NCBI RefSeq assembly: GCF_900101835.1
Contig: NZ_FNAF01000004.1
Location: 35,685 to 99,684, forward strand
Direction of reading: 5' to 3'
DNA length: 64,000 nucleotides
Source of the DNA: Peptococcus niger
GTDB taxonomy: Bacteria; Bacillota; Peptococcia; Peptococcales; Peptococcaceae
Shown here: piece after piece, positions 23,774-31,427 of the stretch
How positions within the stretch are numbered: the stretch's first letter is position 1
How the letters are laid out: every line of letters begins with the position of its first letter
The notes under the pieces: model-generated
Database searches by the model: none
Seen by the model: the letters and a program-made list of their open reading frames with translations, nothing else
What the model was told of the DNA's origin: nothing
Position numbers and translations under genes: made by a program

Positions 23774-24991
23774 ATGCATTACACCGATATTCTTGATGTA
23801 AATAAAAAAAACGTGCAAAATGCACGCAAATACAGCCTGGCTATTATTGATAAGGATATGACGGCTGCAGAAGTCATCCGAGCCTTACATGAGCAGCGCA
23901 TTACCGTTGAAGCGGAGGAATATTTTTATACCTTACAGCAAATTGGTGAAGAGGCGGAAGATGAGGAGCCTGTGATTGATGCTTTTCCGGCATTGTTTAA
24001 AGCATTTGAAGCGCACATAGCGCCGGAACCGCCACGAAAATTTTCTGCAGACCATCCCTTGCGCCTGTATCGCTCAGAAAACGAGGCCATGTATGACTTC
24101 TTTGACGATGGTGTCCATATGCTGCGTTATGACTATGACGCTGAGGCTTGGCAGACCTATGCAAAAAAAGCGCAGACCTACAAGATGCATTTGCACCGGA
24201 AACAGAACCAGCTGTATCCGCATTTGAGCGATAAGGGCATTAGCGGTCCTTTGCGCATTTTCTGGAGTTACGACGATGATGTCAAAAATGCCTTGACTGA
24301 ATTCGAAAAAGCCGCGAAAGATGGCAATCAGCTGGCCGTTCAATCGGCTTTTTATGCAGTTTATGACGCCACTGCCTTTTTAATGCGGGCAGAAGAGAAG
24401 CTCTTGTATCCGTCAGCCTTTAAGCTGCTGACGCTAAATGAATTCATCATGATGGAAGTGGGCGATGAAGAAATCGGTTATGCCTTTATTGAACCGCCGG
24501 CCCACAATCAAGCCGAACGGCAGATGATGCGCGGACTGGATTTCTTAATGCTCCACCATGACGGCAGTGATTTGTCCGGCGATACCATTATCAATTTGGC
24601 CACCGGACGCATGAGCTTAATGCATTTGAATTTAATGCTTTCCCACCTGCCCTTTGACCTGACGTTTATTGATGAAAATAATTTGGTCCGCTATTACAAT
24701 GCTCGCGCCAATCGCCTTTTCCCGCGGTCTACCGGTGTGATCGGCCGGGATGTAAAAAACTGTCATCCGCGCGAAAGCTTGACTAAGGTTCAGGCCTTGA
24801 TTGACGATTTACGAACTGGGCAACGTCCTTATGCGGATTTTTGGTTCCGCCGGGACGATAAAATGATTCTCATTCGCTATATTGCCGTACGCGACAAAGC
24901 CGATGTCTTTAGAGGAATTGTTGAAGTGGCCATGGACATTGCCCCCTTTGCCGCTATTGAAGGGGAACAGCGGCTGCTTCCCGAATCGTAA
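23774..24991 (+). CDS. DUF438 / hemerythrin-like / PAS-domain protein
   Basis: 405-aa probable cytosolic sensor. Residues 1-75 fit DUF438. The middle region resembles a hemerythrin-like four-helix bundle, with MHLHRKQNQLYPHLSDKG and RAEEKLLYPSAF in the place of H-HxxxKE-LFP motifs; some ligands look substituted. The last 120 residues form a PAS domain (LTFIDENNLVRYYNARANRLF, then CHPRESLTKVQALIDDLRTGQRPYADFWF). Proteins of this type are thought to sense redox state, NO or heme, but the signal here is unknown. GAGGAGACTTGGC precedes the ATG. Confidence 0.8.
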   Translation: MHYTDILDVNKKNVQNARKYSLAIIDKDMTAAEVIRALHEQRITVEAEEYFYTLQQIGEEAEDEEPVIDAFPALFKAFEAHIAPEPPRKFSADHPLRLYRSENEAMYDFFDDGVHMLRYDYDAEAWQTYAKKAQTYKMHLHRKQNQLYPHLSDKGISGPLRIFWSYDDDVKNALTEFEKAAKDGNQLAVQSAFYAVYDATAFLMRAEEKLLYPSAFKLLTLNEFIMMEVGDEEIGYAFIEPPAHNQAERQMMRGLDFLMLHHDGSDLSGDTIINLATGRMSLMHLNLMLSHLPFDLTFIDENNLVRYYNARANRLFPRSTGVIGRDVKNCHPRESLTKVQALIDDLRTGQRPYADFWFRRDDKMILIRYIAVRDKADVFRGIVEVAMDIAPFAAIEGEQRLLPES

Positions 24992-25002
24992 GTGGCAGCC
25001 AT

Positions 25003-25029
25003 AGAAAAAGCCGGGGAATCATCTCCGGC
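25003..25029. terminator. Bidirectional terminator (DUF438 / small minus-strand gene)
   Basis: GCCGGGGA (25010-25017) pairs with TCTCCGGC (25022-25029). On the minus strand it is followed by CTTTTTC, a good terminator for the 25049 gene; on the plus strand only CCTTTCT follows. Confidence 0.75.
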
Positions 25030-25048
25030 CCTTTCTGCATTTGTAAGC

Positions 25049-25387
25049 TTATTCAGGATCGTCACCGATGAGGGGAATGAAGGCCGGCGCCGGCGTCCAA
25101 ACCGGTCGCATGGCAATGAGGGATAAGGCGCGCGCCTCCTGCAAAATCGGTTCAATGGCGTCGTCCGGTCCTTCAATAACGAGAAAATCATCGGCCTGGC
25201 CGATTTCCGTCAGCCATGTCCTTAAAGCTGCGGCATCTTCTTCATTTAACGGACCTGCATCAATTTTTCGCCAGGGCATACGCAAGGTGACGGGAAGTTT
25301 TAAGAGGCGATCAACCCCCATGGTGGTTAAAGAATTATAATGTAGGTCATCTAATCGTGTATTGGTTAACAGAAATGCTTGTGTCAT
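25049..25387 (-). CDS. Small hypothetical protein, weak Csx20-like resemblance
   Basis: 112-aa soluble protein, no membrane segment. The pattern (MTQAFLLTNTRLDD, then an LGV-like MGVDRLLKLP, then DDFLVIEGPDDAIEPILQEA and ALSLIAMRPVW) recalls from memory the Csx20-type CRISPR-associated family, which shares an FLL-N start, GD-VLVQGDFG and PVYATT blocks. The match is loose and there is no CRISPR locus in the window. It may equally be an unrelated Rossmann-like protein. AAAGGAG precedes the ATG. It is divergent from an Rrf2 regulator across a palindrome, so the two are probably co-regulated. Confidence 0.7.
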   Translation of the reverse strand: MTQAFLLTNTRLDDLHYNSLTTMGVDRLLKLPVTLRMPWRKIDAGPLNEEDAAALRTWLTEIGQADDFLVIEGPDDAIEPILQEARALSLIAMRPVWTPAPAFIPLIGDDPE

Positions 25388-25440
25388 TGGTCGCCGCTCC
25401 TTTCTCCCTGTATCATACAGGGAGAGGAGGCCGGATGCAA
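25387..25440. promoter_or_regulatory. Divergent promoters over a 23-bp palindrome
   Basis: TCTCCCTGTAT (25403-25413), centre C and ATACAGGGAGA (25415-25425) form a perfect inverted repeat. Plus-strand promoter for rrf2: TTGGTC (25387-25392), N18, TATCAT (25411-25416). Minus-strand promoter: TTGCAT (25435-25440), N17, TATGAT (25412-25417). The palindrome covers both -10 boxes, so a dimeric repressor bound here would shut both genes. The Rrf2 protein is the obvious candidate. Confidence 0.75.
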
Positions 25441-25472
25441 GCGGTTATGGCAAAGGGCAATAGGAGGAAGTC

Positions 25473-25925
25473 ATGAAAATCTCAACAAAAGGTCGGTACG
25501 GGTTACGCGTGCTGATCGATTTGGCTGAACGAAATACCAGCGAAGAGCGTGAAACGCTACGGGCCATTTCCGAACGCCAACAGATTACGGTCAAATACTT
25601 GGAGCAGATTATGGTTCCTCTTTTGCACGCCGGCTATGTGCGCAGTTACCGGGGTCATTCCGGCGGGTACGTCCTCAGTAAGGCCTCTTCGGAGATTTAC
25701 GTGGGCGACGTGATCCGCACCATGGAAGGCTCTTTGGCTCCGGTGAGCTGCCTGGAAGCCAATGTTGATGCCTGTCCCATGGCCAATGAATGTCCGACCC
25801 GTAGCCTCTGGGAAGGGCTGGAAAAAATAATCGCTGCCTATCTTGATCAAATCACCGTGGCAGATTTGGTAGACCATACCGTTGCCGAATATGAATTGGT
25901 CCGGATTCAAGAAAATCGGGCCTAA
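25473..25925 (+). CDS. Rrf2-family (IscR-like) transcriptional regulator
   Basis: 150-aa Rrf2 regulator. MKISTKGRYGLRVLIDLAE, then QQITVKYLEQIMVPLLHAGYVRSYRGHSGGYVLSK, is the standard winged HTH. Three cysteines follow as SCLEANVDACPMANECPTRSLW (C-x7-C-x5-C), which suggests a bound Fe-S cluster as in IscR or RirA. No isc/suf genes are nearby. It may sense Fe-S status, iron or cysteine supply; CymR-type members lack these cysteines. TAGGAGG precedes the ATG. It probably regulates itself and the divergent small gene. Confidence 0.92.
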   Translation: MKISTKGRYGLRVLIDLAERNTSEERETLRAISERQQITVKYLEQIMVPLLHAGYVRSYRGHSGGYVLSKASSEIYVGDVIRTMEGSLAPVSCLEANVDACPMANECPTRSLWEGLEKIIAAYLDQITVADLVDHTVAEYELVRIQENRA

Positions 25926-25934
25926 AGGAGTCAC

Positions 25935-27212
25935 ATGAACTTGAACGCTTATATTTTAGCCATTATTGTTTTATTGGGGCTGTCGGCATTTTTTTCCGCC
26001 TCTGAAACGGCCTTTACATCTCTGAACACCATTCGCGTTAAAAAAATGGCTGCCGATGGAAACCGGAAAGCCAAGCGGGTATTGGATATGGCAGACCAAT
26101 ATGAACGACTTCTCAGCTCCATTCTGGTGGGCAACAACATCGTTAACATCACCTGTGCTTCTTTGGGAACCGTGCTTTTCGTGGAATTGATGGGGGCGCG
26201 CGGCATTACCGTTTCCACCCTGGTGATCACCATTGGAACCTTGATCTTTGGCGAAATCTCACCAAAGACCATTGCCAAAGAACGGGCAGAGAGCGTTGCG
26301 CTGGCTTTTAGCGGCCCCTTGTATGGCATCATGCTCATTTTAAGGCCGGTTACCGCTGTTTTTGCCTTACTGCAAAATGCCCTTGGGATGCTTTTCGGCA
26401 ACCAGGAAGACGGGGGCATTACGGAAGATGAACTGATGACCATTGTTGACGAAGCGGAAGAATTTGGTAACATTGAGGCCGATGAGCGTGAGTTAATCCG
26501 TAGTGCCATGCAGTTTGATGACCGGATTGTCGGTGATATCTATACCCCCCGGGTTCATGTAACTGCTGTCGATGAAACGGCGGATGTGGAGGAAGTCGCG
26601 GCGCTCTTTCAATCCAGTGGCTTTTCCCGCCTGCCGGTGTATCATGAAACCATTGACAATATCATTGGCATTGTCCATGTGAAAGATTTTTACGGCATGC
26701 TCTTGCAGGATGAGAACCTTCCCCTTAGGGACTTGGCCAAGCCGGTGGGATTTATTATGGAAAATCGCGACCTGGCCCGCCTAATGACGGCTTTACAGAA
26801 AGACAAGTCCCACATGGTGGTGGTCACTGATGAATACGGCGGCACGGTGGGCATTGTCACCATGGAAGATTTGATTGAAGAGCTGGTGGGCGATATTTGG
26901 GATGAGTACGATGAAGTGCAGGCCTTATTCCGTAAAGTGGCGCCCGGGGTCTATATGATCAATGGTCAGGCGGAAGTGGAAGATATCCTGCCGCGCTTCG
27001 GATTAAAAACAGACGAGATTGAAGCGAATACGGTTGGCGGTTGGCTGACGGATATTTTAGGACGGATTCCGCGAAAAGGCGATGAGCTGGCCTTAGACGC
27101 CTTTACGGTGCGTGTTGAACGGGCCAATCCGCGCTATGTGGAAGAACTGCGTTTTGTTTTAAAACGGCCGCACGCCACGGCGGTGCCGACCGGTAAGCAT
27201 GAGGAGGGATAG
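25935..27212 (+). CDS. CNNM/CorC-family transporter-associated membrane protein
   Basis: 425 aa. An N-terminal CNNM-type membrane domain of three to four helices (AFFSASETAFTSLNTIRVKKMA, SSILVGNNIVNI, GEISPKTIAKE) is followed by two CBS domains (DRIVGDIYTPRVHVTAV; MVVVTDEYGGTVGIVTMEDLIEELVGDI) and a CorC_HlyC domain. The family is often called hemolysin-like, but members act in Mg2+ or cobalt handling. Nine bp after rrf2, with TAAAGGAG upstream. Function by family only. Confidence 0.9.
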   Translation: MNLNAYILAIIVLLGLSAFFSASETAFTSLNTIRVKKMAADGNRKAKRVLDMADQYERLLSSILVGNNIVNITCASLGTVLFVELMGARGITVSTLVITIGTLIFGEISPKTIAKERAESVALAFSGPLYGIMLILRPVTAVFALLQNALGMLFGNQEDGGITEDELMTIVDEAEEFGNIEADERELIRSAMQFDDRIVGDIYTPRVHVTAVDETADVEEVAALFQSSGFSRLPVYHETIDNIIGIVHVKDFYGMLLQDENLPLRDLAKPVGFIMENRDLARLMTALQKDKSHMVVVTDEYGGTVGIVTMEDLIEELVGDIWDEYDEVQALFRKVAPGVYMINGQAEVEDILPRFGLKTDEIEANTVGGWLTDILGRIPRKGDELALDAFTVRVERANPRYVEELRFVLKRPHATAVPTGKHEEG

Positions 27213-27213
27213 G

Positions 27214-27600
27214 ATGGCATTCCCGGATATTGATGAGGTTCAGGAAATGTTAGAGGCCGCTTGTGAAGAAATTCCAGCGGCTTTTTACGATGAGTTGAAC
27301 CTGGGCATCCATTTAGAGCCCCAGGTTTATCTGCATCCGGAAGGACATGGTGATCTTTATATTCTGGGACAATACTCGGTGAGCATGATCGGATCACAGA
27401 TTTCGATTTATTACGGCTCCTTTGCAAGGGTATTTGCCCATGCCGACCGCGCCCAAGTGGCGCGTGAAGTGCGGGACACCTTATTGCATGAGTTCCGCCA
27501 CCACATGGAACACCGGGCCGGCGAGCGCGATTTGGAAATTGAAGATGAGCTGGAAATGGCCGCTTATCATCACGAGTACGCCAAACGGATTGGAGATTAA
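27214..27600 (+). CDS. Zincin-like metallopeptidase family protein
   Basis: 128-aa protein with the zinc motif HEFRHHMEH (HExxH) near residue 95 in DTLLHEFRHHMEHRAGERDLEIEDELEMAAY. ISIYYGSFARVF earlier fits the short bacterial zincin family whose members have ITLYRGP-like strands. It is acidic and lacks a signal peptide, so it is cytosolic. Substrate unknown. The ATG at 27214 follows GAGGAGGGATAGG; an ATG at 27199 overlaps the previous gene. It sits between corC and rsuA. Confidence 0.8.
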   Translation: MAFPDIDEVQEMLEAACEEIPAAFYDELNLGIHLEPQVYLHPEGHGDLYILGQYSVSMIGSQISIYYGSFARVFAHADRAQVAREVRDTLLHEFRHHMEHRAGERDLEIEDELEMAAYHHEYAKRIGD

Positions 27601-27601
27601 G

Positions 27602-28312
27602 ATGCGTCTGGATAAATTTTTGCACGATGCCGGGCTGGGGTCCCGAAAGGATGTTGGCCGCATGATTCGCAGTGGCCGCATCCTGGTAAACGGGATACCG
27701 GTGCGGGACAGGGCCCATCAAGTGACGGCAGACGAGCAGGTTCTTCTTGATAATTCGCCCATCTTTTATCAGCGGCATCGCCATATCCTCTTACATAAGC
27801 CTACCGGCTTGGTCACCGCCATGAGCGATCGGCGGCATGAAACGGTGATGACCCTTTTAGAGGATGTGCCGGCAGACCTGCGGCCGGTCGGTCGCCTGGA
27901 TAAGGACACCACCGGGGTCTTGCTGTTCACTACGGATGGTCAATTGGCACACCGGCTGGCATCGCCGAAGCACCAGGTTGAAAAGACCTATCGTTTTACA
28001 TACGCCGGAGAAATGCCCGCCGATGCCGGCGCACAGGTGGCTGCAGGCTTGGAACTATCTGATGGCAAGACGCGGCCGGCACAGCTTGACTTACCGGGTG
28101 GGCAGATAGCGGTCTTGACGTTGACGGAGGGTCGAACTCACCAGGTGAAGCGGATGTGCCATGCCCTAGGCTGTGAACTTTTAACCTTAGAGCGTTTGCG
28201 CATCGGGCCGGTTGGCCTGGGTGATTTGCCGGTAGGTGTCTGGCGCGATTTAACCACAGAAGAGGCAGAGGCCTTATACACCATTTGCGGATTAACTGAG
28301 GAGGTCACATGA
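27602..28312 (+). CDS. 16S rRNA pseudouridine synthase (RsuA/RluE family)
   Basis: 236 aa. An S4 RNA-binding domain (MRLDKFLHDAGLGSRKDVGRMIRSGRILVNG) precedes the catalytic domain with VGRLDKDTTGVLLFTTDG, whose Asp is the nucleophile. VEKTYRF, EGRTHQVKRMCHALG and ERLRIGPVGLGDLPVG are standard family blocks. RsuA modifies 16S U516 in E. coli; the site here is inferred from similarity only. The longer frame from 27422 runs out of the previous gene and is not used. It overlaps the HAD gene by ATGA. Confidence 0.9.
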   Translation: MRLDKFLHDAGLGSRKDVGRMIRSGRILVNGIPVRDRAHQVTADEQVLLDNSPIFYQRHRHILLHKPTGLVTAMSDRRHETVMTLLEDVPADLRPVGRLDKDTTGVLLFTTDGQLAHRLASPKHQVEKTYRFTYAGEMPADAGAQVAAGLELSDGKTRPAQLDLPGGQIAVLTLTEGRTHQVKRMCHALGCELLTLERLRIGPVGLGDLPVGVWRDLTTEEAEALYTICGLTEEVT

Positions 28313-28893
28313 GGGTATACGACTTTGATAAAACCATCTATGATGGTGACAGCACCGTTCATTTTTTCCTGTTTTTATTGCGACGCCATCCGAGCTTGAG
28401 CCGATACTTACCGGCTGGTGCCTTGGCTTTTGCGCGGTTCCAATGGGGAGACTGGTCTAAGACCCGCTTTAAAGAACGGCTTTATCGCCTCTTTCAAGGG
28501 GTTCCGAATATTGATGCGGAAGTTCACGCCTTTTGGCAACTGCACCGGGATGGCATTAAAGCTTTTTATACGGCCCAGCAGGCAAGGGATGATGTAATCA
28601 TCTCCGCCTCTCCGACCTTTTTATTGGCGCCGATTTGTGCTGAATTAGGCATTAGCCATCTTTTAGCGTCCAAGGTTGATCCAGAAACCGGCGCTTACGA
28701 GGGCGAAAACTGCTGGGGCGCTGAAAAAGTGCGCCGGTTTCTGGAAGCCGGCCATCAACTGTCTGAGATGACGGATTTTTATTCCGACTCCCTGTCTGAT
28801 GCCCCCTTGGCCATGCGGGCCCAGCGCGCCTGGTTTGTGACCGGTGAAAGGCTTAGCCCCTGGCCGGACCATCCGATGGGCGGTGAAGTATGA
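28309..28893 (+). CDS. HAD-superfamily phosphatase (HAD-IB / SerB-like)
   Basis: 194 aa. Motif I VYDFDKTIYDGDST is intact. A helical cap follows, then motif II IISASPTFLL and motif IV FYSDSLSDAPLA. This is the HAD-IB group that includes phosphoserine phosphatases and phosphatidylglycerol-phosphate phosphatase-like proteins. The substrate is unknown. It is tightly coupled (4-bp overlaps) to the pseudouridine synthase upstream and the SDR downstream. In contrast to the HAD domain of the ThiE fusion, its nucleophile is present. Confidence 0.88.
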   Translation: MRVYDFDKTIYDGDSTVHFFLFLLRRHPSLSRYLPAGALAFARFQWGDWSKTRFKERLYRLFQGVPNIDAEVHAFWQLHRDGIKAFYTAQQARDDVIISASPTFLLAPICAELGISHLLASKVDPETGAYEGENCWGAEKVRRFLEAGHQLSEMTDFYSDSLSDAPLAMRAQRAWFVTGERLSPWPDHPMGGEV

Positions 28894-29648
28894 TGAAGGC
28901 AGCCCTTATTACCGGCGCCAGTGGCGGTTTGGGCGAGGCCTTTGTGCATCGGCTGGTCCACGAACCAGACATAGACTGCCTTTGGCTGGTTGGTCGGAAT
29001 GCCGATCGCCTGGCGGATCTTGCGGCCAAAACCAAGAAACCCTGCCATTGCTTTGCTGGCGACCTCAGCGAGAAGACCAGCCGCGAAGAGCTTTTTGCAG
29101 CATTTGATGATAGTGGTGACCAGTTAAGAATGCTCGTTAACTGTGCCGGTTACGGAATTATCGGGCCGGTGCGGGAGGTGCCGGTTGATGATATCAGCGG
29201 TATGGTTGAGCTAAACTGCACCGCCTTGGCAGACTTGTGCCGGCGGGCCCTGCCACGGATGGACAAGGGTGCCATGATTGTGAACGTGGCTTCAGTTGCC
29301 GCCTATCTGCCGCAAACGTATTTTTCTGTTTATGCGGCCAGTAAGGCCTTCGTCTTGCGCTTTTCCGAAGCCCTGGCCGAAGAAGAAGCCCCTCGCGGCA
29401 TTCATGTGCTGGCCCTTTGCCCCCAACCCATGGCCACAGGATTTTTTAACCGTGCCGGCAATATGCGCGGCGACGGCTTTAAAAATATGGCCTTTGAAGA
29501 CCCACAAAGGGTTGCCGATATGGCCTTACGCCGCGTCCGTGCCGGGAAGCGCCATTCCTTAACCCATCCCACCGCCTATCTCATGGCCGTCGCCGCTCGG
29601 CTCCTGCCCCATCATCTGGTAACCCGATTTGAACGCCAGTTCTTTTAA
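28890..29648 (+). CDS. Short-chain dehydrogenase/reductase
   Basis: 252-aa SDR. The cofactor motif is TGASGGLGEAF (TGxxxGxG), followed by LVNCAGYG (NAG variant), the catalytic Ser in NVASVAAY and YAASK with the catalytic Tyr and Lys. LCPQPMATGFF is the usual C-terminal PG/T block. An Arg in VGRNADRL suggests NADPH. The substrate is unknown; similar stand-alone SDRs are annotated as YqjQ/DltE-like. Last gene of the run from corC; a strong terminator follows. Confidence 0.9.
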   Translation: MMKAALITGASGGLGEAFVHRLVHEPDIDCLWLVGRNADRLADLAAKTKKPCHCFAGDLSEKTSREELFAAFDDSGDQLRMLVNCAGYGIIGPVREVPVDDISGMVELNCTALADLCRRALPRMDKGAMIVNVASVAAYLPQTYFSVYAASKAFVLRFSEALAEEEAPRGIHVLALCPQPMATGFFNRAGNMRGDGFKNMAFEDPQRVADMALRRVRAGKRHSLTHPTAYLMAVAARLLPHHLVTRFERQFF

Positions 29649-29662
29649 CTGTATAAAATGAT

Positions 29663-29710
29663 AAAGCCCGCTCCATCAACAGCTTTCCCTGTCGATGGAG
29701 CGGGCTTTTT
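29663..29710 (+). terminator. Strong terminator after the SDR gene
   Basis: GCCCGCTCCATC (29666-29677) / GATGGAGCGGGC (29694-29705), extended inside by ACAG/CTGT, then TTTTT. It marks the left edge of the AT-rich island. Confidence 0.93.
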
Positions 29711-29961
29711 GTGTGACATATTTTTTTAGTCTAAGTTCCTATTGATTCAAATTCATTTCAAATATTCTTTAAGAAAGTCACAAAATATTAAAGAAATTTA
29801 TTAAAAAGCTTATTTATAGTGGTGCTGAAAAATTTACCACTATCAATATCTTAAAGAATAAAAAATTATGATACTTCACTAAAAATGCAAAAGAATGCAA
29901 CGAGAATAAGCAATAAATTTGATTTTTATATAAAATTTAAGGATAAAAATAAAATTCAGTA
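29711..29961. other. AT-rich gene-free stretch
   Basis: About 250 bp of very AT-rich DNA with no gene on either strand. It contains an inverted repeat ATAGTGGT (29816-29823) / ACCACTAT (29836-29843) that could be a regulator site or cruciform. Composition changes abruptly at the terminator on its left. Confidence 0.6.
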
Positions 29962-29994
29962 TTGACAAAAAAAAAAAAAGATATAAGCTATTCT
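29962..29994 (+). promoter_or_regulatory. Promoter with A13 tract before the island operon
   Basis: A perfect -35 TTGACA (29962-29967) runs into 13 consecutive A (29967-29979). Candidate -10 boxes are TATAAG (29982-29987, spacer 14) and GCTATT (29987-29992, spacer 19); neither has the ideal 17-bp spacing. Tract-length change would alter the spacing and thus promoter strength. Confidence 0.6.
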
Positions 29995-30037
29995 AAAATT
30001 TCAAACAAATCATTGCTTTAGAAAGAGAGGTTAAGAC

Positions 30038-31348
30038 ATGTCAACAAATCAGTCCGTTTTCAAAGATGAACAAAAGTATATTGCTAGAACTCAGAAGATA
30101 CCATATTACCCAATTGCTTTTGAAAAAGGGGATGGAGCACTTCTCTATGATTTTGATGGAAACAAATACATTGACTTTTTGGCGAGTGCATGTTCGGCCA
30201 ATCTTGGGCATGGAAATGTGGAGATTGCAGATGCTGTATACGAACAAATGAAAAATTTGACACAGTATACTTTAGCTTATTTTAATAGCGCACCTCCTGT
30301 ACAATTAGCCGAATCACTTTGTGAGATAGCCCCAATTAAGGGCGAAAAGAAAGTCTTATATTCAGCTACCGGATCCGCTTCTATAGATGCGGCAATTAAA
30401 ATAGCTCGCGCGTATACAAAAAGATCTGGACTTATTTCTATGCAAGAAGCTTATCATGGTAGTACATTTGGTGCTATTTCCATATCGGCTTTGAGCAATA
30501 ATATGCGCAAAGGATTTGGTCCTTTAATACCAGATGTTCATTATTTTAGTTATCCCAGTAAGGATAAGGATTGGAAAACTTGTATTAAAGAAATGGAATA
30601 TGCGTTTGTACACTATCTTCCGCCGGAAGAAGTTGCTGCTATTTTTATTGAACCGATAGCAGGAGATGCAGGTATTGTAATTCCACCAAAAGAATGGGTG
30701 CAGGCGTTGAGAGAAATGTGTGACCAATATGGAATTCTTTTGGTTGTGGATGAGATACAACAAGCCCTATGCCGAACGGGTAAATGGTTTGCTATTGAGA
30801 ATTTTGATGTTGAGCCGGATCTTATTGTTATGGGGAAATCAGTTGGTGGTGGTTTACCGCTAGGAGCTGTGATAGGGAAAACAGATATTATGAATGCATT
30901 AGAGCCACCAGCACATTTATTTACATTGGCGGGCAATACAACGGTGTGTACGGCGGGTCAAAAGAATTTAGAAATTTTAAAAAGAATTGATGCTAATGAA
31001 TTATCAATTGTTCGCGGAGAGTACTTAAAGAACAAATTTGAGTCCCTAAAAGAAAAATATGATTTTATTGGCGAGATAAGGGGGCTTGGTTTGTCAATCG
31101 GGGTTGACATTATTGATCCGGAGACTGGTGGTAAGAACAACGAAGCAACAGCAAAAATTTGCTACTATGCTATCAAAAACGGGTTACTGATGATTTTCCT
31201 AAATCAGTCTACATTACGTGTTCAACCGCCTTTGGTAATTCAAGAATCAGAAATTGATGAAGCGATGCAAATTATTGATGCAGCAATGAATGCTTATGCT
31301 AATGGGGAAATTGGCGATGAAGTTTTAGAAGAAATAGCTGGGTGGTAG
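30038..31348 (+). CDS. Class-III PLP aminotransferase-fold enzyme (isoleucine 2-epimerase-like)
   Basis: 436-aa PLP enzyme of the ornithine/GABA aminotransferase fold. The Schiff-base Lys267 is in MGKSVGGGLPLGAVIGK, with VVDEIQQALCRTGKW upstream holding the PLP-binding Asp. From memory, DFDGNKYIDFLASA, FARAY-like IARAYTKRSG, PAHLFTLAGN and the C-terminal GW resemble Lactobacillus isoleucine 2-epimerase, an amino-acid racemase, more than a true transaminase. Racemase versus aminotransferase cannot be settled by eye. Base and codon use is much more AT-rich than neighbours, suggesting transfer. AGAGAGG precedes the ATG. The next gene is an amino-acid-type transporter. Confidence 0.88.
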   Translation: MSTNQSVFKDEQKYIARTQKIPYYPIAFEKGDGALLYDFDGNKYIDFLASACSANLGHGNVEIADAVYEQMKNLTQYTLAYFNSAPPVQLAESLCEIAPIKGEKKVLYSATGSASIDAAIKIARAYTKRSGLISMQEAYHGSTFGAISISALSNNMRKGFGPLIPDVHYFSYPSKDKDWKTCIKEMEYAFVHYLPPEEVAAIFIEPIAGDAGIVIPPKEWVQALREMCDQYGILLVVDEIQQALCRTGKWFAIENFDVEPDLIVMGKSVGGGLPLGAVIGKTDIMNALEPPAHLFTLAGNTTVCTAGQKNLEILKRIDANELSIVRGEYLKNKFESLKEKYDFIGEIRGLGLSIGVDIIDPETGGKNNEATAKICYYAIKNGLLMIFLNQSTLRVQPPLVIQESEIDEAMQIIDAAMNAYANGEIGDEVLEEIAGW

Positions 31349-31370
31349 TTCCCTTTTTTGCATTGAAAAA

Positions 31371-31414
31371 CCGGTAATTTCACGGAAATAGTAAATTTTT
31401 TGTGAAATTACCGG
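31371..31414 (+). promoter_or_regulatory. 13-bp stem-loop between enzyme and transporter genes
   Basis: CCGGTAATTTCAC (31371-31383) pairs perfectly with GTGAAATTACCGG (31402-31414) across an 18-nt loop. No T-run follows; the transporter ribosome binding site AAAGGAG begins at 31417, so the stem ends next to it. This may stabilise the upstream mRNA or limit translation of the second gene rather than terminate. Confidence 0.65.
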
Positions 31415-31427
31415 ATAAAGGAGTGAG

